From the NCBI GenBank assembly GCA_033064195.1, contig JARBJD010000191.1:62001-126000 (forward strand): a stretch of DNA of 64,000 bases, in the 5' to 3' direction. The number at the start of each line of letters is the position of its first letter. The stretch's first letter is position 1. The notes beneath the pieces were generated by a model that was not told where the DNA came from, ran no database searches, and saw only the letters and a program-made list of their open reading frames with translations. Made by a program: the position numbers and the translations under genes. This DNA comes from Blattamonas nauphoetae (lineage: Eukaryota; Preaxostyla; Oxymonadida). Of this stretch, positions 23,901-33,942 are shown in pieces.

Positions 23901-25012
23901 ACATCCTGACAAAGTGGACCTGTCCCATCGGAGGCCCAGGCTTCGTCAGAAAAATCCGCCAAAAATGTTGTCGCATCTTCTCCAACAAAATGGGTATGCT
24001 CAGGTTTTGTACAATCATCTGCATCCCGTTCACATTGTGAAAGATTAATTGCAGGATCAGTATGCTCCGAGGTGCAGTTGCTTGTTGTCGTGTCAAAAGT
24101 ATTTGTTTCGTTGATGTTCCTGTCCTGCTGCGGAGTCATTCGTTCCCAATCCTCCTCAATCAACTGACTATCCCCATTCTGGAGTTGAAACTTGGATGGA
24201 GGTGAGACTGTACTTTCAGATGTGGTCGATTTCACAAATGAGGCTGAACTCGCTGATGGTGACCATGTAAAATCTGTGGTATGGTTCGATGACTGATTTT
24301 TCGGGTGACGTTTATAGTTGAATTGATCTGAGTAGATGATGTCATTTCGAGACGATTCCCGGGAGAGTCTTGGTTCCGATTGATGCGATGATTTTGTGGA
24401 TTGTTTATCAAAACAATTTGGAGCCAAACTGTTTTCCATCATGACTAGATCATCTGGATTGTCCTCAATCTGGATATTTTTCTTGAAATTGTCTTTCCGC
24501 CGCTCTTTCTGATGTTTCTTGTGTTTTACGTCTTTGTTCTCATATCTCTGGAAAGAGGGAAAGATATTCGGCCGGTCGAGAGGAGGGCGTCCGACTTTTG
24601 TGTTATTTGCATATGTTGTGTCTGTGTGATGACGTTCACTGCCATTTGATTGTACGGTTGGATTCGAATTATCAGTGGTGCGAGATTGATTAATCGAGTC
24701 ATGAAATGTGGATGAATTCTTCAGGACAGTCGATACTTCATAGTGTGAAGAGTCACCGTTTATACAAATCTCAGGGACAGACGAAGTTGTCTGAGAGGAA
24801 CCAATGTGACTCTCGTCCATGATCGGCTTCAAATCCATAGGCAGTCTGATTGCGATTAAATTCGTAGGTGGGGTATGAATCAGAGGCTGTTGTTTCATCC
24901 CTGGTGATGGATTTTGAAGGCTTTGTGATACTCCTCCCAGGAATGTGCATTCAACAGTTGGAGAAAAACCAGGGAGAGACGAATAATGAACTGGTGAAAC
25001 CGGATGAGCCAT
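20933..25012 (-). CDS. TENT4/Trf4-like non-canonical poly(A) polymerase
   Basis: Nucleotidyltransferase that would add A or U tails to RNA 3' ends, nuclear (TRAMP-type) or cytoplasmic. The first ~600 residues are S/T/N/Q-rich and disordered. The catalytic core begins near residue 640 with GSFTSYTSLPTSDVDIVL, which gives the GS signature and two metal-binding Asp. The third Asp is in KADVSFGTLSGIVN (~905), preceded by STKVPIVKLVDP. The central helix reads PLIVCLKAFLLKEGMNEP. The PAP-associated domain has LLISFFELYGES and RLIVEDPLDQSNNT (~980-1080). A Cys-rich insert (LCEICGGVLTGRVCDCECDS, ~710-730) splits the catalytic domain. The C-terminus is RG/P-rich and ends DEDFPALSDLPGG. A 63-nt in-frame intron is likely at 23399-23461, giving 1338 residues. 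The ATG at 25012 is the first in the open frame. Confidence 0.85.
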   Translation of the reverse strand: MAHPVSPVHYSSLPGFSPTVECTFLGGVSQSLQNPSPGMKQQPLIHTPPTNLIAIRLPMDLKPIMDESHIGSSQTTSSVPEICINGDSSHYEVSTVLKNSSTFHDSINQSRTTDNSNPTVQSNGSERHHTDTTYANNTKVGRPPLDRPNIFPSFQRYENKDVKHKKHQKERRKDNFKKNIQIEDNPDDLVMMENSLAPNCFDKQSTKSSHQSEPRLSRESSRNDIIYSDQFNYKRHPKNQSSNHTTDFTWSPSASSASFVKSTTSESTVSPPSKFQLQNGDSQLIEEDWERMTPQQDRNINETNTFDTTTSNCTSEHTDPAINLSQCERDADDCTKPEHTHFVGEDATTFLADFSDEAWASDGTGPLCQDVSFEEHAEPALQSQKSISNSFFYSPKSQKLNPQQTGDTSQNNPQPKLDPSLSTSPHSPEHNIQSPNEQSTSSSMMNPSSASPPTISESVIRRPLLGAPPTHSFIRPTPSQSPALLSSHTQSWVTSKPFVPGNNRGYSKPNLDLRFVRVPLSPFFLLTRYTLFFFKHLQPTHPLPPLSHIPNNLAFVPSSTAIRSIFTPIVSPPPPLPPSQKVFRKLFVCVSSLQAEGEGWPEDGQKQRYVQLSREIEAYTVDSVLSQSEFLMRVNLIDFIWKNVVALNSSLLLCVTGSFTSYTSLPTSDVDIVLITPEQLVYIRRVQRLIRAIFQAWYGTLFDTPDGQETCRVLREMPMMGLSALGVKNARLCEICGGVLTGRVCDCECDSALNIEEHSQIDELSDDQRATIHDLLSVPLTPNLQTCLDLCHPIVNSTRMVNYPPFLTEPLVSQIRQASQANQPQTITLPPNDEHESDSVEVQSNKDSSVSIDIPNDSTNTLQTLLTSQRIPIPPPPTVSQDIIQQTLGVLHQSLLDHHIEAKFIASTKVPIVKLVDPSRGKADVSFGTLSGIVNTDYLRCILAVYPEARPLIVCLKAFLLKEGMNEPFRGGLGGYSISLMAISHLQLFRRNFGEDYKDVSLGRLLISFFELYGESETLPTPHDDDGNILPTFSCRRLVVSVRGHGQYLSVDKVRTTLPELFTNVDQNAERLIVEDPLDQSNNTTRSCYDYPKIKALFLNAFQVLSAPHTLPELSGEETDEELIDIFAGCSLLSRILALFPSAHTSRITPTASFSAYANPFEQLAETNLPPEMSLVHSNPFFAPVPLRSSHTPHAPLLPLRTGFENLKPLVPGHLLSDVDSQNSVHHEVIFRPPIPFEVIPPRGVDFERGSETDRPTGKFSYQSPTPLHATHANPQTHTLHVPSFRPSDSTVPLINNHPPRQISFQSDSHYGEYRGRQRIKPPFRGQQSHPPKKNLQPLLGSGVRLDEDFPALSDLPGG

Positions 25013-25516
25013 ACAATCTGAAAACTAATAAGCTGAAAATGCGTGTGAATGAATGAAGGAATAAATACAAGATTGTACAGATTTTTGTTGACAGAAGTTT
25101 CGTGTCTCGATTTATTCAGTACAGAAAGACAATCAGAATTGACAACTGCGAGCAGAGAGCGGACCTAATGAATGTGGGCAATAGCGACGAGTTACGAGAT
25201 ATGAGGAAGAGCTGGCAGATGAATGATTTCGAATTAAGGGCAGGTCATGTCGCAATTGATTTAGTACTCTTCGAGTCTCGCAAATTGAAACTTCGCAATT
25301 ATTATAACAAATTTAGCGAAATCAAGAGTTATGTCATGGATGAATAAGGAATAACCTTAACTTGGTGAAGATGTGTCTGTTTGCGAGGATGAAAGCCGTT
25401 GATCCAGTACAAATCATGTTTTCCATTGCCAAAAATCTTATTATCGAATGGAGTTGAGGGAGAAATTCGGCGTCTTGATGTGCCGTGTCATTACTGAATG
25501 GTTGGTTCTGAGGTGT
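25013..25516. other. Intergenic, nothing recognised
   Basis: Lies between the polymerase promoter and the 3' end of the coiled-coil gene. An 81-codon plus-strand ORF (25102-25347) is polar with no domain, and I do not call it. Confidence 0.35.
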
Positions 25517-25897
25517 TTATTCTGCGACGTTTATTCGTGAATGAGCAGAACAACCTTCAGGAGGCGATGGATGCCCGAAAGGAGACACAGGAATAGCGTT
25601 ATGGATCAGTAGTTTTCCAAAGTCCGCCTGAGTGAAGTTCTGGAATCCATGTGGGTCGAGGTACGCGAGTTGTTGAGATATGCGGTCATTCGTTCTATTA
25701 ACCGTTGCGAAATTAGAATTCATTTGGTCAATATTGTCTTCTAGTCCCTTAATTGTGGCATTCTTTGAGCGGATTGTCTGTTCGAAATTTTTCATTTCCT
25801 CAAAATCGGCTGTCATCATGTCCAAAGGATGAGAAGCGGATTGAGTACAGAACAATGTTTTTGTTTCATGGATCGATTGTGTTTGAACACCAGTCAT
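25517..25897 (-). CDS. Small coiled-coil protein, unknown function
   Basis: About 126 residues from the ATG at 25897 (MTGVQTQSIHE). The frame is open to 26008 but without an earlier ATG. Residues ~35-75 (DFEEMKNFEQTIRSKNATIK and onward through NRTNDRISQQLAYLD) have the heptad spacing of a coiled coil. The C-terminus is polar and contains VSPFGHPSPPEGC. It lies about 130 bp 3' of the large helical protein's stop, on the same strand. A 5' exon could be missed. Size and coiled coil would suit a small complex subunit, but I do not recognise the family. Confidence 0.4.
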   Translation of the reverse strand: MTGVQTQSIHETKTLFCTQSASHPLDMMTADFEEMKNFEQTIRSKNATIKGLEDNIDQMNSNFATVNRTNDRISQQLAYLDPHGFQNFTQADFGKLLIHNAIPVSPFGHPSPPEGCSAHSRINVAE

Positions 25898-26029
25898 TTG
25901 ATTGAAGTTTTTGGAGTTTGAGACCCTTAAAAGTAGGTATCCAAAGCGATCGGATGAATTGTTCTGCGTGAAATGATTGAGAATCAAGAATTTCAAATTG
26001 TAAATCACATCATGGAGACATGACTTCGA

Positions 26030-29000
26030 TCAAATGCCTTCCACAGACCACAAGAGTTCATCATATCGATCCTGGAGTGACGATAAGAAAGCAACATCCC
26101 AATCGATGTCCACCTGAGCCATGTTGGTCGACAGGTGAGACAAGAGTTTGGACAGTGGGGCTTGTATCCCGGTTCGTAGTGTGACTCCCATCTCCTGTGG
26201 CCGAGGGAGGCACCAGACTTTGGTTCGGGTCGATCCCTCCTCCCCGCTTTGGCTGCTCCCAGTCCTCTCCACATCCTTCCACTTCTCCGACAGAAAGGGA
26301 AAGTCGACCATGACACGGTTGGGCTCAAGGAGAAGATGAGAGGACTGATGTAGGAGAAGGGAGAGAGATGCTTCGAGTGTGGTGGAGAGGAGGTGTGAGT
26401 GTGCCGCGAGGCGTGTGGTCGATGGAAGAAGAGGAAGCGAGGCAACGCTGCTGGCACAGTTAGAGACAGATGCGTAGATAATTGACGAGAAGGAGGGAGA
26501 GTGGAGGGAGAGGAGTGATGGAGATGGGGACGAGCGAGGGAGTGTGGAGAGCGCGAATGGGAACGGATCGCGCGATGAGCTGAGTGCGACACACATGTCG
26601 ATTAGTGTCTGTGTGAGGATGATCAACGAAGAGAGACAAGATGGAGTTGGCACATCAGCTTCTGTCCGGACTGGTGTGATTTGTGGAAGATCTTCAATTT
26701 CCAAAGTGGGTCGGAAGAACATGACTGGCTGCTTTCCCACAAACACAATGGCAGAATGAGTGAAAGGAGCAGAGATGTCAAGTTGCGATGCAGAAATGAG
26801 AGTTAAAAGCGAGAGGTTCAGAATCACAAGGAGAGCCTGCTCCATCTCATCGATCTCTGTCTGCCAGCTGATCGACGAGAGGAGATGCTTCTCTGAGATC
26901 AATCGGAGTTGAGAGAGACGCGGAGCGTGAGAAGAGGACGAGTCTGGACGAAGAAGAGGTGGTTGACGGTTTGCCACTCGTCGGAGAGATGTCTGAGTGA
27001 TGAAAAGGGCATCCTTGACCTGCGATCTGAGCGAAGCCGGTGGATTGTCCGATATATCTCCAGATTCTTCGTCTGAGTTCTCTGTCTCATCGTCCGAAGA
27101 ATCCTGGTCGGAGATTTCACCATCACTGTGGACGAGCTCTGGTTCTTGCTTCTGGTTGTTGATTGAGGACTGCTCGTTCATCTCTTCCTCACATGTCTGG
27201 ACGAGTGAGTCAGGAAGGGCCAGAGAGAAGAAATCTTTCACCTGACCAACAAGTCCACTGACTCCCCACACAACCACTTTCACTGGGAAGGCCACGGGGG
27301 ACGGTACTGTTTTAGATGACTCGGCAGAAGTGGGTTCAGTTTGTTGAACAGGATTGAGTTGAGGAGTCGGGACGAGAGAATGGTCGGGCTGTGTCGAGTA
27401 AGAACTCGAGTGAGGAAGGAGGTACGAAAAGAGAGACAGAAGGTGCGTCATGAAGACGATGGAGAGAGGCGTGATCGTGTTTGTGTCTGAGTCTGTGTCA
27501 CTCCTTCCAAACAGCGTCAATTCTGTTTCCCAGAGTGTCTGATGTTTGTGGAGGAAGAACAAGACCGCATGAGCAACAGCAGTTGGTGAGAACTGGAGCG
27601 CCGAGCTGGCTTTGATCTGTACGGCCGAATTGTGGTGAGGGGTGAGAGGAGAGGTGAGGAGAGTCGAGCAGATGCAGTCCAATAACCTCAACATTCCACT
27701 CAGAACACGTCGGAAGAGGGCAGACGATGGTTTTGTTTTGGGCGACGAGAGGAACGGGAGATTGGTGAGGATGGAGAATACAGAGTTGTTGGCCAGAAGG
27801 ATCGCTGCAGCGAGTGACGATGAAGACGAGGCCGGTGGAGGCGCTGAAGAAGCCGAGGTGAGATTGGACAACGGGGGAGAAACGAGCGAGGACAGGAAGA
27901 GCAGTGCCTGCTCAAAAATGAGGAACACTGCCGCTTTGCTCTTCCGATCTGAGCCCTCCTTCTGTCCTGCTTCAGCAGACTCAATTTCGGGTTGAATGTG
28001 CTCACCCATCTCAGTGACCAGCCCCAACACGATGGTTGCGACGGGATGCTCGACGAACGCCCTTTGCCAGTGTGAGGAATCGACAGAGAGGAGGAAGGAG
28101 GAGAAGGAGAGGGCGTGGGAGATGAAAGTTGGGAGGTGGGAGTTCAGAAGGACGATGAGAACGGAGATGACGGCAGGTGTTTCTGTGTGGATGAATGTGA
28201 GAGCTTGTTGTGCTGACTTGTCGAGAGCTGATCTGTGCTCAGCGGAGAGAATGGGAGAGAAAGTGTCGAGCTCAGAGTCAGACGATGACGAGGCAAGTGT
28301 GGGGAGGATGATCAGAGAGAGGATGTGTTGGACAATATCGAGAAGAGCAGCCGCTGTTAATGTTGTATGTGGCTGTGCTGTGGACAGCAGAGAGAGAGCG
28401 AGGCGGAAAGAGAGGAGGGAGTTGGCCGGAGACGACGAGAGAATGAGCGGAAGATTTTTGGAGAAAGGCAGAGTGCGATCATTCTGCTCGTCTGGATCGT
28501 CCTTCAGCATCTTCTCCTCCCTCCAACTTTTTGAGTCTTCTGTCGATCGGTTCAAACTGCGAGGCGTGTGAAGCGGTGATGGCGGGTCGTCTCTTTCAAC
28601 ACTTCCGCGTTGTGTTTTGCGTCCAAACTGAACAGTGGGGGACGGGCCGGGGTCAGAATCAGGAGAAGAAAGAATAAATGGTTTGTGAGACGGAGCAAGC
28701 CGTCTGCGCTCCGTCGAAAGAAGAAGTGAAAATGAAGATTGGGCGACAGACGAGACAAGTCCGGATGTCCTTGACAGACACGACTGAATGAACAATGCTT
28801 GAGACGGCTCAGATGAAGTGAATGGAGATTCCACGAAGAGTGTGGTGAGATTGTGGGCGGTTTTGAGGATGTGAGCGTTGAGCTGGACGAGGATTGAGGG
28901 TGTGACGAGAGAGGGGGATGGAGATGGATGGCTTGCCAAAGATGGGAGGAAGTGGAGGAGAGCGTCGGTTACTTCACGCCAACCTTGAACAGCATGTGTG

Positions 29001-32000
29001 AAGGAAGAGAACACTCCACACAGAAGATCTTCACGTGCAAGGCGAGAGAAGAAGCCCATCGATGATGGAGTGTTCAGCGAGAGTGACGAAGACATGAACG
29101 GACGAGGGGAGTCCAATGGTCCTGGACTCGACAGGATGGATGTCCGAGAGGGCAGTCGGGAGGTGTCGAGGGCAGAAGAGAACAGACTTTGGATGGACGT
29201 GATTGTGTTTGAGAGAAGATCAAACAGACCGACCAATCTGATCCGCCGTTCGTCTTGTTCGTCAACTTGAGAGTTTTGATTGAAGTTCGCTCCTGAACTC
29301 ACTTCCGTCAGATGGTTGACGAACGATGACACGTGAGACGAAAGAAGGTGAGTTGTGAGAGGATGGCTGGGGTGTGTGTGGAGCGTGTGAAGGGCAACAG
29401 ACAGCGAACGAAGGACCGACGAGAGAACAGAAAATGACGGCGAGACAAGCGAGAGCGAGACAGGCACGCTGCTTGAGACGAATGGAAACAACGACAGATT
29501 GTTGTTCACTCCGTTTCCTTCCTCTCGGTCCGCCTCTCCTTTCCGCTCTTCCTCCTCACTCACCTCAAATCCAATCAACCCTTTCGGAGTGGTCAGTGCC
29601 AGGCGAGTGAAGAAGGCAAAGTATGGTTTGGTGAAGAGCAGAAGGAGGAGGTCATAGTGAACGACGAGTGCCCTTTCTCGATCAGACCGCTGCGATGGAA
29701 ATGGTGACATTGGGGAGGAGTCGGAAAGAGAAGTGTGTTGAGTTTGTTCGCTTTTCTCCAGATGCTTGGCTGTTCCGTTTAGAAGGAGGAAGATGATGTG
29801 ATGGACAAGGGAGAGAGACGACGGGGTGATTGATGGAGATGAGAGAGACAGAAGATGAAGCAGTGACATCACGAGTGAGGAGAGTGAGAAAGATTGAGTG
29901 GGATGGGTGTTGTGAGATGAGCTTGACGAAGGTTGCGAGAAAAGAGTGAGAGCCAGTGGGGACAACGAATCATTCTCACTCGACACGAAGCATGCCACCA
30001 AACACGACAGGAGGAGATCTCTGTGGGAGAAGAAGTGGGCAGATGTGAATGTTGGAGTGACTTTGCCACCCTTTTCCGGTTGAACAGGACGAGTGTGCCC
30101 AAGTCGCAACATCATCGCGTTGGGAACGAACTCCGAGACGAGTGGGGGAGTTTGCGGGAGATGGAGGAAGTGAAGTGAAGCTGGCGGAGACATCAGAACG
30201 AACGGTTCTACCAATTGCCCTTGTTCATTCTGTGTTAGTTGTGGATACTCCCGCTGGGAGAGTCGGTTGAGATGGAAGTGCTGCGAATGGCTGATGAGAG
30301 TCAGTTGGTTCAGACGATCATTCTCCTCCTCTTCTTCATTTCTCCGTGTTGGCGGGATGGGGGCTTTATCCCTCCCTTCCCTTCCCAAACTCTCACTTTC
30401 CTCAACAAAACTCACCAGCTGGTGTCGAATCGATTCCACGTGAACGTTGCTGTTCCCTTCTTCCTCCGTTGAAAGGAAGAGAGGGGCTTTCAGGTCGTGG
30501 AAGTGGTGATCGTCTGCAAGAAGTGATGCTCCCAATCGAGAAACAAGAAGATCAAGAAATACTGAAGTCTTCTCTCGGATTTGTGAAGAGTGGTCTGAGA
30601 ACACTCGGACGAGGAGAGAGTGTGGAAGAGAGGAGATGAGGTTGTGGAGGAGACGAGATGCAGAGAGTACGACAAAACGTTGAGAATGGAAGCTCTGAGC
30701 AGCCAGGTTCAGAGGGAGGGTGGAGAGAAGCGACACGCAGCGAATTGACGACGAGAGGAGAGGATGTGTGAGTGGGAGTGAAGTGAGTGGTTTTGGTTGT
30801 GCTTTGGACGGTGGCTTGACAGTGCCAGTCGGCGGTGAGGAACTGAACGGAAGATGGCTTGTTCCCCATCGTTTCCCGAGTGACTCAGACAACCAGAAAG
30901 AAAGAGAGAGTTGCTCGAAGAATCGAAGGAGGAAGAAGAGAAGGGCGAGGTTGAGATGGTCCGATGGTGGTTGATGAAGGTTCGACGATCGCAGCAGAGA
31001 CTTGCTTGTTGATTGCGAGATGGTCATGTTTGTCATCTCATTCAGAGCCAAGTCTTGCTGTTCCTTGTCTCCACAGCCTGCCTTCCAAGCGTCCTCTCCC
31101 AAAACGTCCAGACTCGCCCTCGTCAGCAATGAGCAGGCCTTGGAGAACGATGACGAGAGGAACAGTTGCCGTGTAGATGTGGACATGAGTGAGAGTGTGT
31201 TCAGACAGTCATTCAGAATGAGGTGACCGGGATGCAGACGGAAGGGGAAGGTTGTTAGGGCTTTCGAATCATCGTCATTCTTTGCATCCGAAGAGATAGT
31301 GGAGTCCAACAAGATGGACGGGGTTTGTGACGATTGGCCGAGCTGGGCTTGTTCCTCAGTCCACCAGCTCACATCCACACAGCTCAACTCTTCCATCGAA
31401 GCCTCAAACAGCCTCAAACACGCCGACTGCAACATCAGAGCCTGATCCTTGTTGGCTGAGCACTTCTGGTCGACGGAGCAGAAGGAGCGGAAGAGGAAGA
31501 GGACGGACGGAGCAAGAGAGGCCAGGATGCTGACAGAAGTGTCTTCTTTGCTGGATCGTGGAACTCGAAGTGCGTGAGATCCTGCAGATAGAACCTCTCG
31601 AACAAAGTCGATAACAGCCACTGAGACGGGAACGATTCCCTGCTGCTCTTCGAAGAATTCAGAATCCGAGAGGAAGGTGTTGAGGTGAGGATTCTGGTCG
31701 AACACAAAGGGGGAAGTGATTGGGGAGAGAGAGAGGAGATTTGTCGGTATTTTCGTTGGTGAAACCATCAAAAAATAGTGAGAGGAAAGGAAAGCGTTCC
31801 ATATCTGCTCAGACAGAGCGGGAAAAGATGCAAATGCTGCAAGTGTGTTTACGAGCGCAGCTTTGACAAGAAGGGACAGCGAATAGCGTAAAAGTGAAGA
31901 AATTAGATGTGGAAGATCCGGAAAGCGAGATAGGATCATTTGAGCGGTGGTTAATGATGATCTGACAACCGACTGAACAGTGCCAAGGAAACAGAATATA

Positions 32001-33701
32001 CGTTCTTCATCTCCACGCGAGAGTGTGGGAGAATGCACAAAGTCTACAAGTTCTCTTTCATATTGTTGGATCGACGCTCGTTCCTCTTCTGAGAGCGACG
32101 AATTAAAGAATGAGTGCTGAAGAAGGCCTGTCCGCTTATCGTAGCGTGCGCCCCGTTCCTCCAACTCTTCCCATTTCGCAATTTTTTGTTCTTCGCAATT
32201 TTTGATCCAGGTCAAAGCTGACATCAACATTTCCAAGGAAAGAATGTTTTTGGCTTGTTCATCCCGCTCAGCAAGCATCATTCCACAGATAACCGTTCCT
32301 GCATCTGCTCCACCATTTTCAGCGAGGGAAGCTACAAATGAATACACAAGCGGAGAGAAATATGGCACTGAACCCAGTTCGAGGAGAGATGCGTATTGGG
32401 AAGGGAGGGGATTATGGGGTGATGGTGTGACAAGAAAAGAGATTGACAGAGAGCAGCGCCGATGCATTAAGTTCATAAGGAAGTCCACAAGCGATGCAAC
32501 ATAGGCAGTTGATGGCGAGTCTTTTGGATTTGGTTCTGTGATTTGTGTCCTGTTTTGAAATTGTTGCTGCATATACATTCCTGTCGAAAGTAAGGTCGAA
32601 CTGTACCGTTCACTGCAACATTCTGACCGGCAACCGAGAGGGGAGACGAGTGATTGAGAACTCTTTTCTCCACACACAACCTGCGGCGAAAACAACGAAG
32701 ATGACAGAATAGAAGGAGAATTTGCCAGGAGTGGTTGATTATCTGGTGAATCTGATGAAGGATCCTGGGGTGTGTTTAGAATGAGTGAGATAATTTCGTT
32801 TTGGATTGAATGTGTTGATGTCACTAAAAATAAACGTGTTGTTCTTTCAATAATGTCAAAGCATTCTTTTACAATCTCTGACTTTTTTCTGAATCCTCGG
32901 TTTTCGAGAATATTGTATCGGATGAACGAGAAAACGTGCTTCTCTCTAACACATCGATCAATGTCTTTTTGGAGGCTATCAAAGAGAGTATCTTTCCGAG
33001 CAGCAGGAAACACTCCATCAACAATTCGGCCGATGGAGATCTCTGTCCCATCCTGTCCTTGGACGTGTGTCAGTTCGTCGCTTTTCGTGATAAGAAGCTG
33101 AGGAGATCATGAAAAGGTAAAGTGAAGGACAAACCGAGGCTATCACAGAAAAACTGAGTTGAATGAGATCAATTAACCCACTGGACGGAGGATGAGGAGA
33201 TGGATGATGAGATTTCTGGTGAGTGGAGTGTGCAAAGAAGGAGTGAGGATTTGACGAGGAGAGAGCCACCTCGCGAAATGTTTTCAGAGTATTGGGATAA
33301 CTGCGGAAAAGAGATTGACAGGAGAGGATCAGAAGAAGAAAAGTGAATGACAGTGGTAACGAGCGAATGGATATAATCAAGAAACAAACAGCCAGATAGT
33401 GTCAGATAAAGAGAGGGGAATCTCTTTAGTTGGATCATAATCGACTTCCATCATTGATAGGAGAGCGAACGTGCATTCGGCCATTTGCTGTGTAGATGGA
33501 AAAGAAAGACGTAAAAGACATAAATCATGACAAATTGAACATAAAAAGGAACATAATCAGTTCAGAGCATTAAATAACAAATGATAAAGAGGAGAGAGAG
33601 CAGACAGAGAAAAGATGAGCAGATTGGTTTGTTTCATATTTTTGAAGCAAAGACAAGAGGTCATTCCTAAGATTGAGAAATGTCTGCTCAACTGTCGCCA
33701 T
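26030..33701 (-). CDS. Giant helical protein, possible Nup205/Nup192 nucleoporin
   Basis: About 2475 residues in four exons. Introns are 33098-33134 (37 nt, GTTTG...CTCAG), 33301-33389 (89 nt) and a less certain 33488-33605 (118 nt, GTCTGC donor). Exon lengths sum to a multiple of three. Start is MATVEQTFLNLRNDLL. The protein is mostly hydrophobic helices with long S/T-rich loops and no catalytic motif. Around residues 480-520 it reads SLLVKAALVNTLAAFASFPA and LSEQIWNAFLSS, which resembles a helical stretch of Nup205/Nup192 inner-ring nucleoporins, though the protein is longer than human Nup205 (about 2010). Acidic linkers (EISDQDSSDDETENSDEESG) sit near the C-terminus. The family call rests on fold style and that one stretch; another alpha-solenoid scaffold is possible. 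Confidence 0.5.
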
Positions 33702-33942
33702 TTGACGTGTGATTACCTCCAGTCAGAACGTGTATCAAAGCTAGTTCCGATCAAACACAAGTTTTTCTTTTGATGACGAGATTGACTCCAAACAGTTTGG
33801 CAAATGATTCATCAGGATCAATGTATTTCCAGAGTTGGGATATGGACCGCTGACCATCCAATAGCTGTGACAACATTCAAAAATTAGCGAAGTGAGAAAA
33901 CAGTGAAAACTGAAGGGCAAAAACCAAGATGAACAAAGAGAC

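Noticed and set aside
25102-25347. 81-codon plus-strand ORF in the spacer upstream of the polymerase
   Set aside because: Short, no domain, and no support from splice sites.
28000-28600. Antisense ORFs of up to 190 codons inside the giant helical protein
   Set aside because: Shadows of the Ser/Leu-rich sense frame; no domain or splice context.
33751-33864. Possible extra 3' exon for transportin (LLDGQRSISQLWKYIDPDES and FAKLFGVN, then stop) behind a TGTCACAG acceptor
   Set aside because: The transportin frame already ends naturally at 33943, and no donor within the usual intron size joins this segment in frame. It may belong to an unseen short gene.
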